Assembly (NCBI GenBank): GCA_902385025.1
Contig: CABMDX010000257.1
Coordinates: forward strand, 1-5,779
From: an uncultured archaeon
Lineage (GTDB): Archaea; Halobacteriota; Methanosarcinia; Methanotrichales; Methanotrichaceae
Reading direction: 5' to 3'
Length of the DNA: 5,779 bases
A program made the translations under genes and the position numbers. Each line of letters starts with the position of its first letter. Position 1 is the first letter of the stretch. The notes beneath the pieces were generated by a model, which did not search any database, was not told the DNA's origin, and was given only the letters and a program-made list of their open reading frames with translations. This document shows, in pieces, positions 1 to 5,779 of this stretch.

Positions 1-397
1 ATTGAGGTGATGGGAATTTTTTCATTGAATTTGCCTCTTCTATCCATTTTGGAGTTCATAATCGATTCTTCAAATTATTCCTTTTCTCATATTCATTATG
101 TTATTCGGCAGTATTATAGGGCCTTCTTTGGATACGTCCCGCCTCAAGTGCATAATTTTGTTTTGGCCCCACAGACTTCCAGATACCTGCGATGCAGTCG
201 ATACGATTCATGCAATCCATGATAGGATTTGCATGGGCGGAGCCATTTGCTTCGAGGAACGCCGTATACGTGGTCCCCGCTCCCCTACATCTATCTTTCT
301 GCGGGCTAACACAGAAACCAAAATTTCCGATATCCTTAGGAATTGGGATGCAGTGACTTCTAATACGGGCAGAATATACAACTATACGGGGTTCCAC
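1..397. other. Left-end region without an identifiable gene; several overlapping open frames
   Basis: I cannot assign a gene here. Three frames are open for long stretches. A + frame is open from the window edge to a TGA at 220-222 (about 73 codons). The frame of the downstream glycosyltransferase is open from an ATG at 98. A - strand frame runs from an ATG at 403 to a stop at 101-103 (100 codons), antisense to the start of the glycosyltransferase. None of the translations shows a motif I recognise, a signal peptide or a convincing membrane segment. The + frame ending at 222 could be the tail of a gene that begins to the left of the window, because its stop lies 10 bases before an ATG at 233 that has a good AGGA site. 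I saw no hairpin terminator, no strong sigma-70-type promoter, and no tRNA or repeat. It may be a leader region or a decayed gene. Confidence 0.4.
224..235 (+). promoter_or_regulatory. Alternative ribosome binding site and start (AGGA, ATG at 233) for the first glycosyltransferase
   Basis: AGGA at 224-227 is followed by five bases and an in-frame ATG at 233-235. By Shine-Dalgarno match this is better than the GGGG preceding the ATG at 398. It also lies just after the TGA at 220-222 of another open + frame, as in an operon junction. Using it would add 55 residues ahead of the GT-B beta-1 strand, which I cannot match to any domain. The start therefore stays undecided, with 398 preferred on protein-fold grounds. 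Confidence 0.3.
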
Positions 398-1636
398 ATG
401 CATAAGCTCATCAAAGGCATAAGATATGTCTCACTATATGGGCAAACCATTGGCTATTATATTGCAGCCAAGCGCTATATGATGGGACTTAAACGGTCTG
501 GAATACCATTCACTTGGACGCCGATGGCACGAGGAAATACACGGGATCGGCCTTTAGAGCCGTTTACTGGAAGCCGGATGGGAGATGCAGATCTGGATCC
601 TTTTTGCAATAAACAAATACAATACGATACAGTCATTCTCCATACGCCACCGGACCTTTACCCTTCGTGGATTGAAGTGGAAGGCAACAAACGGATTTTT
701 GGCTATACGGTGTGGGAGACTGACAAATTGCCTGGCCATTGGCCAAAATTGTTGAATCAAGTTGACCACATTCTTGTCCCTTGCGAATGGAATAAGAGAG
801 TATTTGAAGAATGTGGAGTTACGAAGCCAATTGATGTCATTCCCCATATCGCTTGTAATGCAGACACAAGTCCGAGCTGCGACTGCAAATTGCCATGGAA
901 CATCGCTCCGTCAGATTTTGTATTCTACACAATTGAGACCTGGACAGCAAGAAAAGCAGTTTGGGATACCATTCAATGCTATTTGGCTACATTTGAAGAA
1001 GACGATCCGGTAGTCCTGATTGTTAAAACCACCGGCAAAGCCTATCGAGACTCACCGTTTGTGTTTATACCACACAGAATAGCCAAAATTCTGTCGCGGA
1101 TATTAAAAGGCTCTAAAAAGGCAATCGAGATTAAAAACCATATTCGCGGCAATGACAATCCTGAGGACTTATTAGGTTCAATTAAGAAGAAGTATAATTC
1201 TCCCGCCAGGATAGTGCTGATTACAGACACATTAAGCGAAAACTGCATTCAGGAATTGCATAGTCGTGGGGATTGCTATGTGTCTTTGTGCAGATCAGAG
1301 GGATGGGGACTCGGAGCTTTCAAGGCAGCCGAGATTGGCAAGCCCGTAATAATAACGGGATTTGGTGGGCAGCTCGATTTCTTGCCTAACGAATCTGCAT
1401 ATCTGATTGATTATGATCTGGTTTCTGCCAGAGATGACTCGGCCAGACAGAATTTCACGCAAGACCAGAAATGGGCAAAGCCAAGATTGGATCATGCATC
1501 AATGCTGATGAGACATGTTTTTGAAAACAGGATAGAAGCAAAAGCACGTGGCGAAGAACTAAAGATATACGTAGCCAAGCATTTCCAGGAAGATAAGGTT
1601 ATGCAGAAATTTATTCGGGTTTTGGCTCGTTCGTAG
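398..1636 (+). CDS. GT4-like family glycosyltransferase (GT-B fold), 412 aa from the chosen start
   Basis: Probably transfers a sugar from a nucleotide donor to a glycan acceptor in the cytoplasm, with retention as in GT4; donor and acceptor cannot be read from sequence. Numbering from the ATG at 398, strand beta-1 with its glycine loop is IRYVSLYGQTIGYY (8-21). The first Rossmann domain includes GYTVWETDKLPGHWPKLL (102-119) and VPCEWNKRVFEECGV (127-141), then VIPHI (147-151). The second domain includes FYTIETWTARK (176-186), VVLIVKT (205-211) and SLCRSEGWGLGAF (296-308). The first acidic residue of the E-x7-E motif is E301, but the second position is K309. It closely resembles the partial - strand gene at the right edge and carries a 27-residue insertion relative to it. 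The ATG at 398 gives a normal GT-B N-terminus and follows GGGG with 6 bases between. The frame stays open to an ATG at 98, and the ATG at 233 has a better ribosome site and would give 467 aa. Ends with TAG, convergent with the next gene. Confidence 0.85.
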   Translation: MHKLIKGIRYVSLYGQTIGYYIAAKRYMMGLKRSGIPFTWTPMARGNTRDRPLEPFTGSRMGDADLDPFCNKQIQYDTVILHTPPDLYPSWIEVEGNKRIFGYTVWETDKLPGHWPKLLNQVDHILVPCEWNKRVFEECGVTKPIDVIPHIACNADTSPSCDCKLPWNIAPSDFVFYTIETWTARKAVWDTIQCYLATFEEDDPVVLIVKTTGKAYRDSPFVFIPHRIAKILSRILKGSKKAIEIKNHIRGNDNPEDLLGSIKKKYNSPARIVLITDTLSENCIQELHSRGDCYVSLCRSEGWGLGAFKAAEIGKPVIITGFGGQLDFLPNESAYLIDYDLVSARDDSARQNFTQDQKWAKPRLDHASMLMRHVFENRIEAKARGEELKIYVAKHFQEDKVMQKFIRVLARS

Positions 1637-1677
1637 TATATGCTAATATTGGTTTAAAATCCATGCGGGTAAGCCAT
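1637..1677. other. Convergent intergenic gap without a clear terminator
   Basis: Forty-one AT-rich bases separate the TAG of the + strand glycosyltransferase from the stop of the - strand operon. I looked for a GC-rich stem with a T-run on either strand and found only weak, AT-rich or broken inverted repeats, such as GGTTT/AAATCC around 1651-1662. No intrinsic terminator is supported, so transcripts may end by Rho or run into each other's 3' ends. Confidence 0.5.
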
Positions 1678-2907
1678 TCAATCATTGCATAATTTGTCCT
1701 TTATCATGTCGAAACCATAGCCTGAACGCAGCAGCGAAAATGAGTTCTCAACCAGATTCGCTCGCATAATTGGGTCGCACATTAATCTGATGCACTGCCG
1801 TGCAAAATCCTCCGGCATATCTCCGATGAGTATGTGTTGTTCATGTTTTGCCATAATGCCTTCAATTCCAATCGACGTTGAAACGACCGGCTTTCTATAG
1901 GCAAAAGCCTCCAGCACCTTGATGCGTGTCCCTCCTCCAGCTCTAATCGGGATAACCACCGCGTCCGAGAGTTCATAAAAGGGTCTCACATCGTCAACAG
2001 GCCCAACCAGGTCCACTTCAGGGATTTTCAAGATGTTTGAAGGGATTTTCGTATTGGAGTACTTGCCTACAATCTTAAAGATAAATGGCTTTGAAATATT
2101 TGCCCTTATCAGGGGAATTATCTGAGTGCAGAAATAGATAACTGCATCGTCATTTGGGTAATATCCAAATGATCCTATGAATAGAAATGTAAACGGGCCA
2201 TCATTCATGTCTTTCTTGCCCGCGCAATTTTTAATTTCAGATATATTTATAATGTTTGGAAGGACCTCAATGTGATTGCAATCATATTTTTCATGTATTA
2301 TACGCTTATCACCGTTTGAACAGACAAAGATCCGCTCGAAGTAGGGAAAGTATTCACGTTCCAGGCATTCATATTGCTTGGCTTCAAATTGCAGTTGTTT
2401 TGACATCCTATGATTGCCATTTAGCTTACAGAGTCCACTCATTCGCATCCTTGTGAGGGACTCGATATCATCCAAGTCAAGCTGAATACGCCCTTTAAAA
2501 TCACCATCAAAAAGAGATTTTATATATGGTGCCATATATATGCGAAATACATGGACCACGTCAAAATGTATTCCAGGAAATGACCGAGCTGCCTCATTTA
2601 ATCTTCCATCAGTAATGAGCATCAATTCCAGCGGTTTTTCAAATCTTCCAGTAACGAACAGACTCTTAGCTAGCTTTAGCAGGATGTATTTCAAAGGATT
2701 TAGTGGCAGCAGTGCAAGGCTATGGATTATTTTCAGCACATCTGAGTCAATGGCAGGAGCCTTGACCCCGGATACAGGGATTATCAACAAATAGACACTG
2801 TACCTAATTGATAATGCCATTAAAGCATTAAATGCGCGAATTGAAATGCCAGGTCCCTTCCTGCTGGGTGGCACGGGTGTAATGAATAGAAGCTTTGGCA
2901 TTTGCAT
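1678..2907 (-). CDS. GT4 family glycosyltransferase (GT-B fold, Glyco_trans_1_4 type), 409 aa
   Basis: Predicted retaining glycosyltransferase of surface glycan assembly, last gene of the - strand operon in this window. The N-terminal domain opens with PKLLFITPVPPSRKGPGISIR (4-24), the usual beta-1 strand and glycine loop, and contains FDVVHVFRIYM (115-125) and LDLDDIES (143-150). The C-terminal domain starts near FLFIGSFGYYPNDDA (241-255), typical of this subfamily. It carries AGGGTRIKVLEAFAYRKPVVST (323-344), the nucleotide-sugar binding segment. Here the second acidic residue of the E-x7-E motif is present as E333, while the first position is G325; the G-G-T-R-x-K-x-L-E-A form is common in this branch, so I do not read it as inactivation. 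The length is normal. The ATG at 2907 sits 5 bases after GAGG and 7 bases after the stop of the upstream GT2 gene, which indicates coupled translation. A second ATG two codons downstream is possible but worse placed. It is not closely similar to the other two GT-B proteins here. Confidence 0.9.
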   Translation of the reverse strand: MQMPKLLFITPVPPSRKGPGISIRAFNALMALSIRYSVYLLIIPVSGVKAPAIDSDVLKIIHSLALLPLNPLKYILLKLAKSLFVTGRFEKPLELMLITDGRLNEAARSFPGIHFDVVHVFRIYMAPYIKSLFDGDFKGRIQLDLDDIESLTRMRMSGLCKLNGNHRMSKQLQFEAKQYECLEREYFPYFERIFVCSNGDKRIIHEKYDCNHIEVLPNIINISEIKNCAGKKDMNDGPFTFLFIGSFGYYPNDDAVIYFCTQIIPLIRANISKPFIFKIVGKYSNTKIPSNILKIPEVDLVGPVDDVRPFYELSDAVVIPIRAGGGTRIKVLEAFAYRKPVVSTSIGIEGIMAKHEQHILIGDMPEDFARQCIRLMCDPIMRANLVENSFSLLRSGYGFDMIKDKLCND

Positions 2908-2917
2908 TTATACCTCA
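2908..2917 (-). promoter_or_regulatory. Ribosome binding site overlapping the upstream stop codon
   Basis: Read on the - strand, TGAGGTATAAATG joins the two genes. The TGA at 2917-2915 ends the GT2 gene, and GAGG at 2916-2913, partly inside that stop, forms the Shine-Dalgarno site of the GT4 gene five bases before its ATG. This is the strongest ribosome site among the operon junctions in the window and fits termination-reinitiation coupling. Confidence 0.7.
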
Positions 2918-3844
2918 ATCAGAGTATTGCTTTGATAATTGTTTGTGTAAATATACTTTAACATATTTTGGAATGAATTCAGGAGTTTTTAACATATACA
3001 ACAAATATTTTATACTGGTTATTCTCTTCAATCCTATCAACGTCATAAAAATTAATCCATTTGTGTAAAATAGATCATCTCTCCCCTGCAACATGCCACT
3101 AGATTTTAATTTGCAGAGGTATTTGAGGTAAGAAGATCGAGAATCAACTCTGTGCATATGATTCTTGTCATGAAGACGGTAGAATGCCCCAACTACCATG
3201 CTACACTTGAAACGACATCCCTTTGATGCCATGCAAAGCCAAAAATAGGCATCTTCTCCCAAGTCCAGATCTTCTGGAAATCTAATATTTTCCAGGCAGG
3301 ATTTCCGGATCAGGGCAGTGTGAATTGGAAACGCATAACGCAATAGCTCATAAAAGGGCCTTTGCTCGATGATTCCATAGTCAAAATGACGAACTGGTTT
3401 GGCAAAATGCATCCCCGCATTAAACTTATTTTTGTCTGAATACAGTGTCATTCTTTCGGATGCCTTGCGGTCCGAAAGAAGATGCATATAAAGAGAAAAT
3501 ACGATATCAACATCCTCCTTGAACAGATGCAGGCTGGATCTTATCATTTCTGGATGAATCAGATCGTCGTCATCCAGGAAGAGAATTATATCTCCTTTTG
3601 CATTATCCAACGCGAAATTCCTTGCGAAAGAGGGGCCTCTGCTCTCATGAAAATGACATATCGCGATTTTTTTATCCAACAATTTTATTTCATCCAGTTG
3701 GGGGAGATATTCCTCCTCAGAGCCATCATTCACAATTAAAACCTCATAAACCGGATATGTTTGATCTAGGACCGACCTAACTGCTTGCCTCAGGTAAAGC
3801 GGCCTATTTTTTGTTGGGATAATTACCGAGATCCTGGAGAGCAT
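2915..3844 (-). CDS. GT2 family glycosyltransferase (GT-A fold), 309 aa
   Basis: Predicted inverting glycosyltransferase that uses a nucleotide-sugar donor and a divalent metal in the cytoplasm. The GT-A signature runs in order: ISVIIPTKNR (5-14), EVLIVNDGS (34-42), GPSFARNFAL (70-79), and ILFLDDDD (87-94), which holds the metal- and nucleotide-binding acidic cluster. LGEDAYFWLCMASKG (195-209) supplies the ED pair usually taken as the catalytic base, and YRLHDKNHMHR (222-232) is a C-terminal His/Asn patch often seen in this family. The C-terminal part after about residue 240 is basic and hydrophobic (GLIFMTLIGLKRITSIKYLLYML) and may lie on the membrane, but it is not a clear transmembrane helix. 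Donor and acceptor are not predictable. The ATG at 3844 lies 23 bases after the stop of the GT32-like gene. No good Shine-Dalgarno precedes it, but a TAA lies in frame only a few codons upstream and the family N-terminus starts right there, so the start is firm. Confidence 0.92.
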   Translation of the reverse strand: MLSRISVIIPTKNRPLYLRQAVRSVLDQTYPVYEVLIVNDGSEEEYLPQLDEIKLLDKKIAICHFHESRGPSFARNFALDNAKGDIILFLDDDDLIHPEMIRSSLHLFKEDVDIVFSLYMHLLSDRKASERMTLYSDKNKFNAGMHFAKPVRHFDYGIIEQRPFYELLRYAFPIHTALIRKSCLENIRFPEDLDLGEDAYFWLCMASKGCRFKCSMVVGAFYRLHDKNHMHRVDSRSSYLKYLCKLKSSGMLQGRDDLFYTNGLIFMTLIGLKRITSIKYLLYMLKTPEFIPKYVKVYLHKQLSKQYSD

Positions 3845-3867
3845 AAGCGACCAATTTTAAATTTATC

Positions 3868-4746
3868 TCAGGGCATATTATTAATTCCGTGCCAGTTGAA
3901 GATCTCATTATCTTGCGGCAAGAAACGTCTCGCAATGATGTTATACGTCGTGTCGATATTTCGTATATAGTCTTCAGTCATCAATCCCCCATGAAAAGAA
4001 GAGAAATCCTTGCGCTTCTTTGACCACCAGAGGTGACTCCAGAGATGCATGCTGATAACCCCATTAAAATCGCGGTCATATTCTTCGAACAGCGTACTGA
4101 TTCCTTTCCTGGTCCACATGTGCTTATAAAAGGTTCTGCTCGGCTCTATGTGAATGAGACTGGGGAATCTCTGGCTCAGTTTTTGTGGGAGGAGAGTCGA
4201 ATGATTGTTCCAGGATCCATTAAATTCTTTCGACATGGTTTCGAGCCACTTCTTGCCAAATTCAGAGTCTTTTTGAGACATAATAAGAGCATTGCACAAA
4301 GAAGGGCTCTTTATATATGATTTTGCAACAAAAATGTCGTTTTCCCGTCCCAGCACAAACTGTTTTGTGAAAAGATAATCTGGAAATTTATTTACGAAAA
4401 TCGTATCAATGTCCGCATAAATTCCGCCCAGCTCGATCAGCTTTTGCAGTCGAATAAAATCTGAATGATGCGCGTAACGATATTTTTTGCAGGAGCGATT
4501 TTTGCCGCGATATGAGAAGTCCGAGATAATCGGATTCAAATCAACATATTGAAGCGTTAAGTGCTTCTTGATCATATCCCAGTATCGCCCGTAAGGCTTG
4601 AAATGATAGTAGAAATAAATCTTATCAGGCTGGTTAACCTGACGGCAGGACTCGATGCATAGATAGTGGACGAGGTGAAACGGCTCCTTCTGCTCTTGCA
4701 GGCCGAAGATGAAATGGAATTGGTTTGGGATAATAGAATCCGCCAT
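3868..4746 (-). CDS. GT32-like glycosyltransferase with DXD motif (Gly_transf_sug type), 292 aa
   Basis: Resembles the family of DXD sugar transferases that includes yeast Och1-type mannosyltransferases and bacterial capsule or lipopolysaccharide enzymes; these are retaining, metal-dependent GT-A enzymes. The start IIPNQFHFIFGLQEQ (5-19) corresponds to the IPK-IIHQIW-type opening of the family. The diagnostic block is HHSDFIRLQKLIELGGIYADID (93-114), with Asp95 and Arg99, the GG pair, and DID at 112-114 as the metal/donor-binding DXD. Later, ISMHLWSHLWWS (231-242) supplies His and Trp residues as in the C-terminal H-x-W element of such proteins. No signal peptide or membrane helix is visible, so it should act in the cytoplasm. 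The ATG at 4746 begins three bases (AAA) after the TGA of the preceding GT4 gene, with a weak GAGAG purine run inside that gene's last codons; translation is probably coupled. The specific sugar is unknown. It is the only member of its fold class in the window. Confidence 0.85.
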   Translation of the reverse strand: MADSIIPNQFHFIFGLQEQKEPFHLVHYLCIESCRQVNQPDKIYFYYHFKPYGRYWDMIKKHLTLQYVDLNPIISDFSYRGKNRSCKKYRYAHHSDFIRLQKLIELGGIYADIDTIFVNKFPDYLFTKQFVLGRENDIFVAKSYIKSPSLCNALIMSQKDSEFGKKWLETMSKEFNGSWNNHSTLLPQKLSQRFPSLIHIEPSRTFYKHMWTRKGISTLFEEYDRDFNGVISMHLWSHLWWSKKRKDFSSFHGGLMTEDYIRNIDTTYNIIARRFLPQDNEIFNWHGINNMP

Positions 4747-4749
4747 TTT

Positions 4750-5779
4750 TCAGCTCTCATTGAGGCTTTTAACCAATTTTTCAATTATAAGGGTTTCGTT
4801 GAAGTTTCTTTGGATGTATTGAGCCAGTAGTTTTCCTTTTTCGTCTGCCTCGTCTCTGTGCTCAAAAACCGCTCTGATTAATTGAGACGCATGGGCAAGT
4901 TCAGGCTCCGCCCAATTCTGATCTTTTGAATAGGATTTGCATGTATTATCTATTACAGGTGACTGATGGCAGTCCACCAGATATGCCAACTCTCTTGGCA
5001 GGTATTCTGTCGGCCCTCCATATCCGGTGATAATTACCGGTTTCCCGAATCCTGCTGCATCGAAGGCCCCCAGACCCCAACCCTCTGATCTGCACAGCGA
5101 AATGTAACAGTTCCCTAGGCTGTGGAGTCTTAGAATATCCTGGTCGCTTATTTCATCCGTAATGAGCCTCACCCGGGCAGGGTTTCGGTAATTCCTCAAG
5201 ATCTCTCTAACCGTGTTCTCTGTATGATATAGAAACCGATTGATGATTTTTCTTGTGAAATCTCGCGGCGATGTTTTGATCAATAGAACTACCTCATCGT
5301 CTGCTGAAAAGTTTTCCAGATAGCACTGAATAGTTTTCCCGATGGATTTCCTGACGGTCCAGTCTCCAATAGTGTAGAAGACATAATCCGCCTTGTGAAT
5401 ATTATCACAAAAATTATTAAAATCAAAATTCAGTGGCTCTGAAGATCTAATTATATGAGGAATAACATAAATGGGCTTCGTAACGCCCCAATTTTTAAAA
5501 ACATTCTTGTTCCATTCGGTCGGAACCAGTAATATGTCCGGCATATTGAGAAGCTTAGGCCAATGTTTGGGAATCTTATCCGTTTCCCACACAACATACC
5601 CAACCATCCGTTTTCCAGACTCACGCTTTATCCAGTATGGGTAGTATTCTGGAACTAGGTGCATTATAACCGTATCATATTCAATTTTCCGGTTGCAAAT
5701 CGGATACAAATCAGGATCGTCTACCTCTCTGCCATCGAATGGTTCGTGCTCCATACTCCAATCCTTTCCCTTGATCATG
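4750..5779 (-). CDS. GT4-like family glycosyltransferase (GT-B fold), N-terminus cut by the window edge
   Basis: At least 342 residues are visible, ending at TGA 4752-4750. It aligns along its whole visible length with the + strand gene at 398-1636. Shared segments include YDTVI.H (34-40), VWETDKIPKHWPKLLN (63-78), EWNKNVF..WGVTKPI.VIPHI (88-109), SLCRSEGWGLGAF (227-239) and GKPVIITGYGG (245-255). The first Met visible, at 5778, aligns with an internal Met of that paralogue about 42 residues after its start, so the beta-1 strand and glycine loop must lie to the right of the window. In the E-x7-E motif the first position is E232 and the second is D240, a conservative change that keeps the acid. 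Probable role: retaining sugar transfer from a nucleotide donor onto a cytoplasmic glycan intermediate. Its stop is three bases from the start of the GT32-like gene, so it is the first visible gene of the - strand operon. The operon promoter is not seen. Confidence 0.88.
   Translation of the reverse strand, partial: MIKGKDWSMEHEPFDGREVDDPDLYPICNRKIEYDTVIMHLVPEYYPYWIKRESGKRMVGYVVWETDKIPKHWPKLLNMPDILLVPTEWNKNVFKNWGVTKPIYVIPHIIRSSEPLNFDFNNFCDNIHKADYVFYTIGDWTVRKSIGKTIQCYLENFSADDEVVLLIKTSPRDFTRKIINRFLYHTENTVREILRNYRNPARVRLITDEISDQDILRLHSLGNCYISLCRSEGWGLGAFDAAGFGKPVIITGYGGPTEYLPRELAYLVDCHQSPVIDNTCKSYSKDQNWAEPELAHASQLIRAVFEHRDEADEKGKLLAQYIQRNFNETLIIEKLVKSLNES

Noticed and set aside
101..403. 100-codon - strand frame as a real small gene
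   Set aside because: It is not annotated as a gene because it has only a weak ribosome site, no recognisable motif and overlaps the likely start of the + strand glycosyltransferase. It is kept only as an open question for the left end.
729..748. TGGCCAT/TGGCCA direct and palindromic repeat
   Set aside because: It encodes the conserved G-H-W-P segment of the glycosyltransferase, which the paralogue keeps at the protein level (K-H-W-P). Codon choice explains it.
1637..1690. Possible bidirectional terminator in the convergent gap
   Set aside because: The inverted repeats are short and AT-rich or interrupted (for example ATGC at 1662-1665 with GCAT at 1687-1690) and lack a T-run in the right place.
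3000..3080. Hydrophobic stretch near the GT2 C-terminus as a transmembrane helix
   Set aside because: The segment contains several Lys and Arg residues and is interrupted. It is more likely a membrane-proximal or packed helix than a spanning one.
3482..3970. Three + strand open frames antisense to the GT2 gene and its 5' junction
   Set aside because: The - strand frame carries the complete GT-A motif series, while the + frames have low-complexity or random-looking translations and overlap one another.
4033..4320. 95-codon + strand open frame, antisense to the GT32-like gene
   Set aside because: It lies wholly inside a gene with clear family motifs on the other strand, shows no recognisable domain and has no convincing ribosome site. 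It is a shadow frame.
1..5779. Insertion sequence, CRISPR array, tRNA or phage signatures
   Set aside because: I looked for transposase motifs, regularly spaced repeats, tRNA-like cloverleaf arms and terminal inverted repeats across the window and found none.

Overview
The window is a stretch of a glycosyltransferase cluster. Five glycosyltransferase genes fill almost all of it, and no transposase, RNA gene, CRISPR array or housekeeping gene is recognisable. The base composition is moderate to slightly AT-rich, and Shine-Dalgarno-like signals and tight gene junctions show it is bacterial (or possibly archaeal). The protein families fit a locus for a surface polysaccharide (O-antigen, capsule or exopolysaccharide) or for glycosylation of surface proteins. 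The sequence alone does not fix the species; an environmental Gram-negative bacterium is a guess.

Layout. Positions 1-397 hold no gene I can name, although several overlapping frames are open there. A GT4-type (GT-B fold) glycosyltransferase gene runs on the + strand to 1636, most likely from 398, with 233 as a rival start. A 41-base gap without a clear terminator separates it from a convergent - strand operon. In transcription order that operon is: a second GT4 protein of the same subfamily as the + strand gene (4750 to beyond the right edge, N-terminus missing); a GT32-like DXD glycosyltransferase (3868-4746); a GT2 family GT-A glycosyltransferase (2915-3844); and a different GT4 glycosyltransferase (1678-2907). 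The gaps are 3, 23 and 7 bases, so co-transcription and some translational coupling are likely. The operon promoter lies outside the window.

How the genes may work together. All five products look like soluble or peripheral cytoplasmic enzymes without clear membrane helices. Each would add one sugar from an activated donor to a growing lipid-linked or protein-linked glycan. Both inverting (GT2) and retaining (GT4, GT32) types are present, so a heteropolymer with mixed linkages is plausible. No flippase, polymerase, sugar-nucleotide synthesis or export gene is visible.

The most notable points are the related GT4 genes at the two flanks in opposite orientation, one of which has Lys at the second acidic position of the E-x7-E donor-site motif and a 27-residue insertion, and the unresolved open frames at the left end. 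I did not find convincing evidence for a wholly new kind of system.
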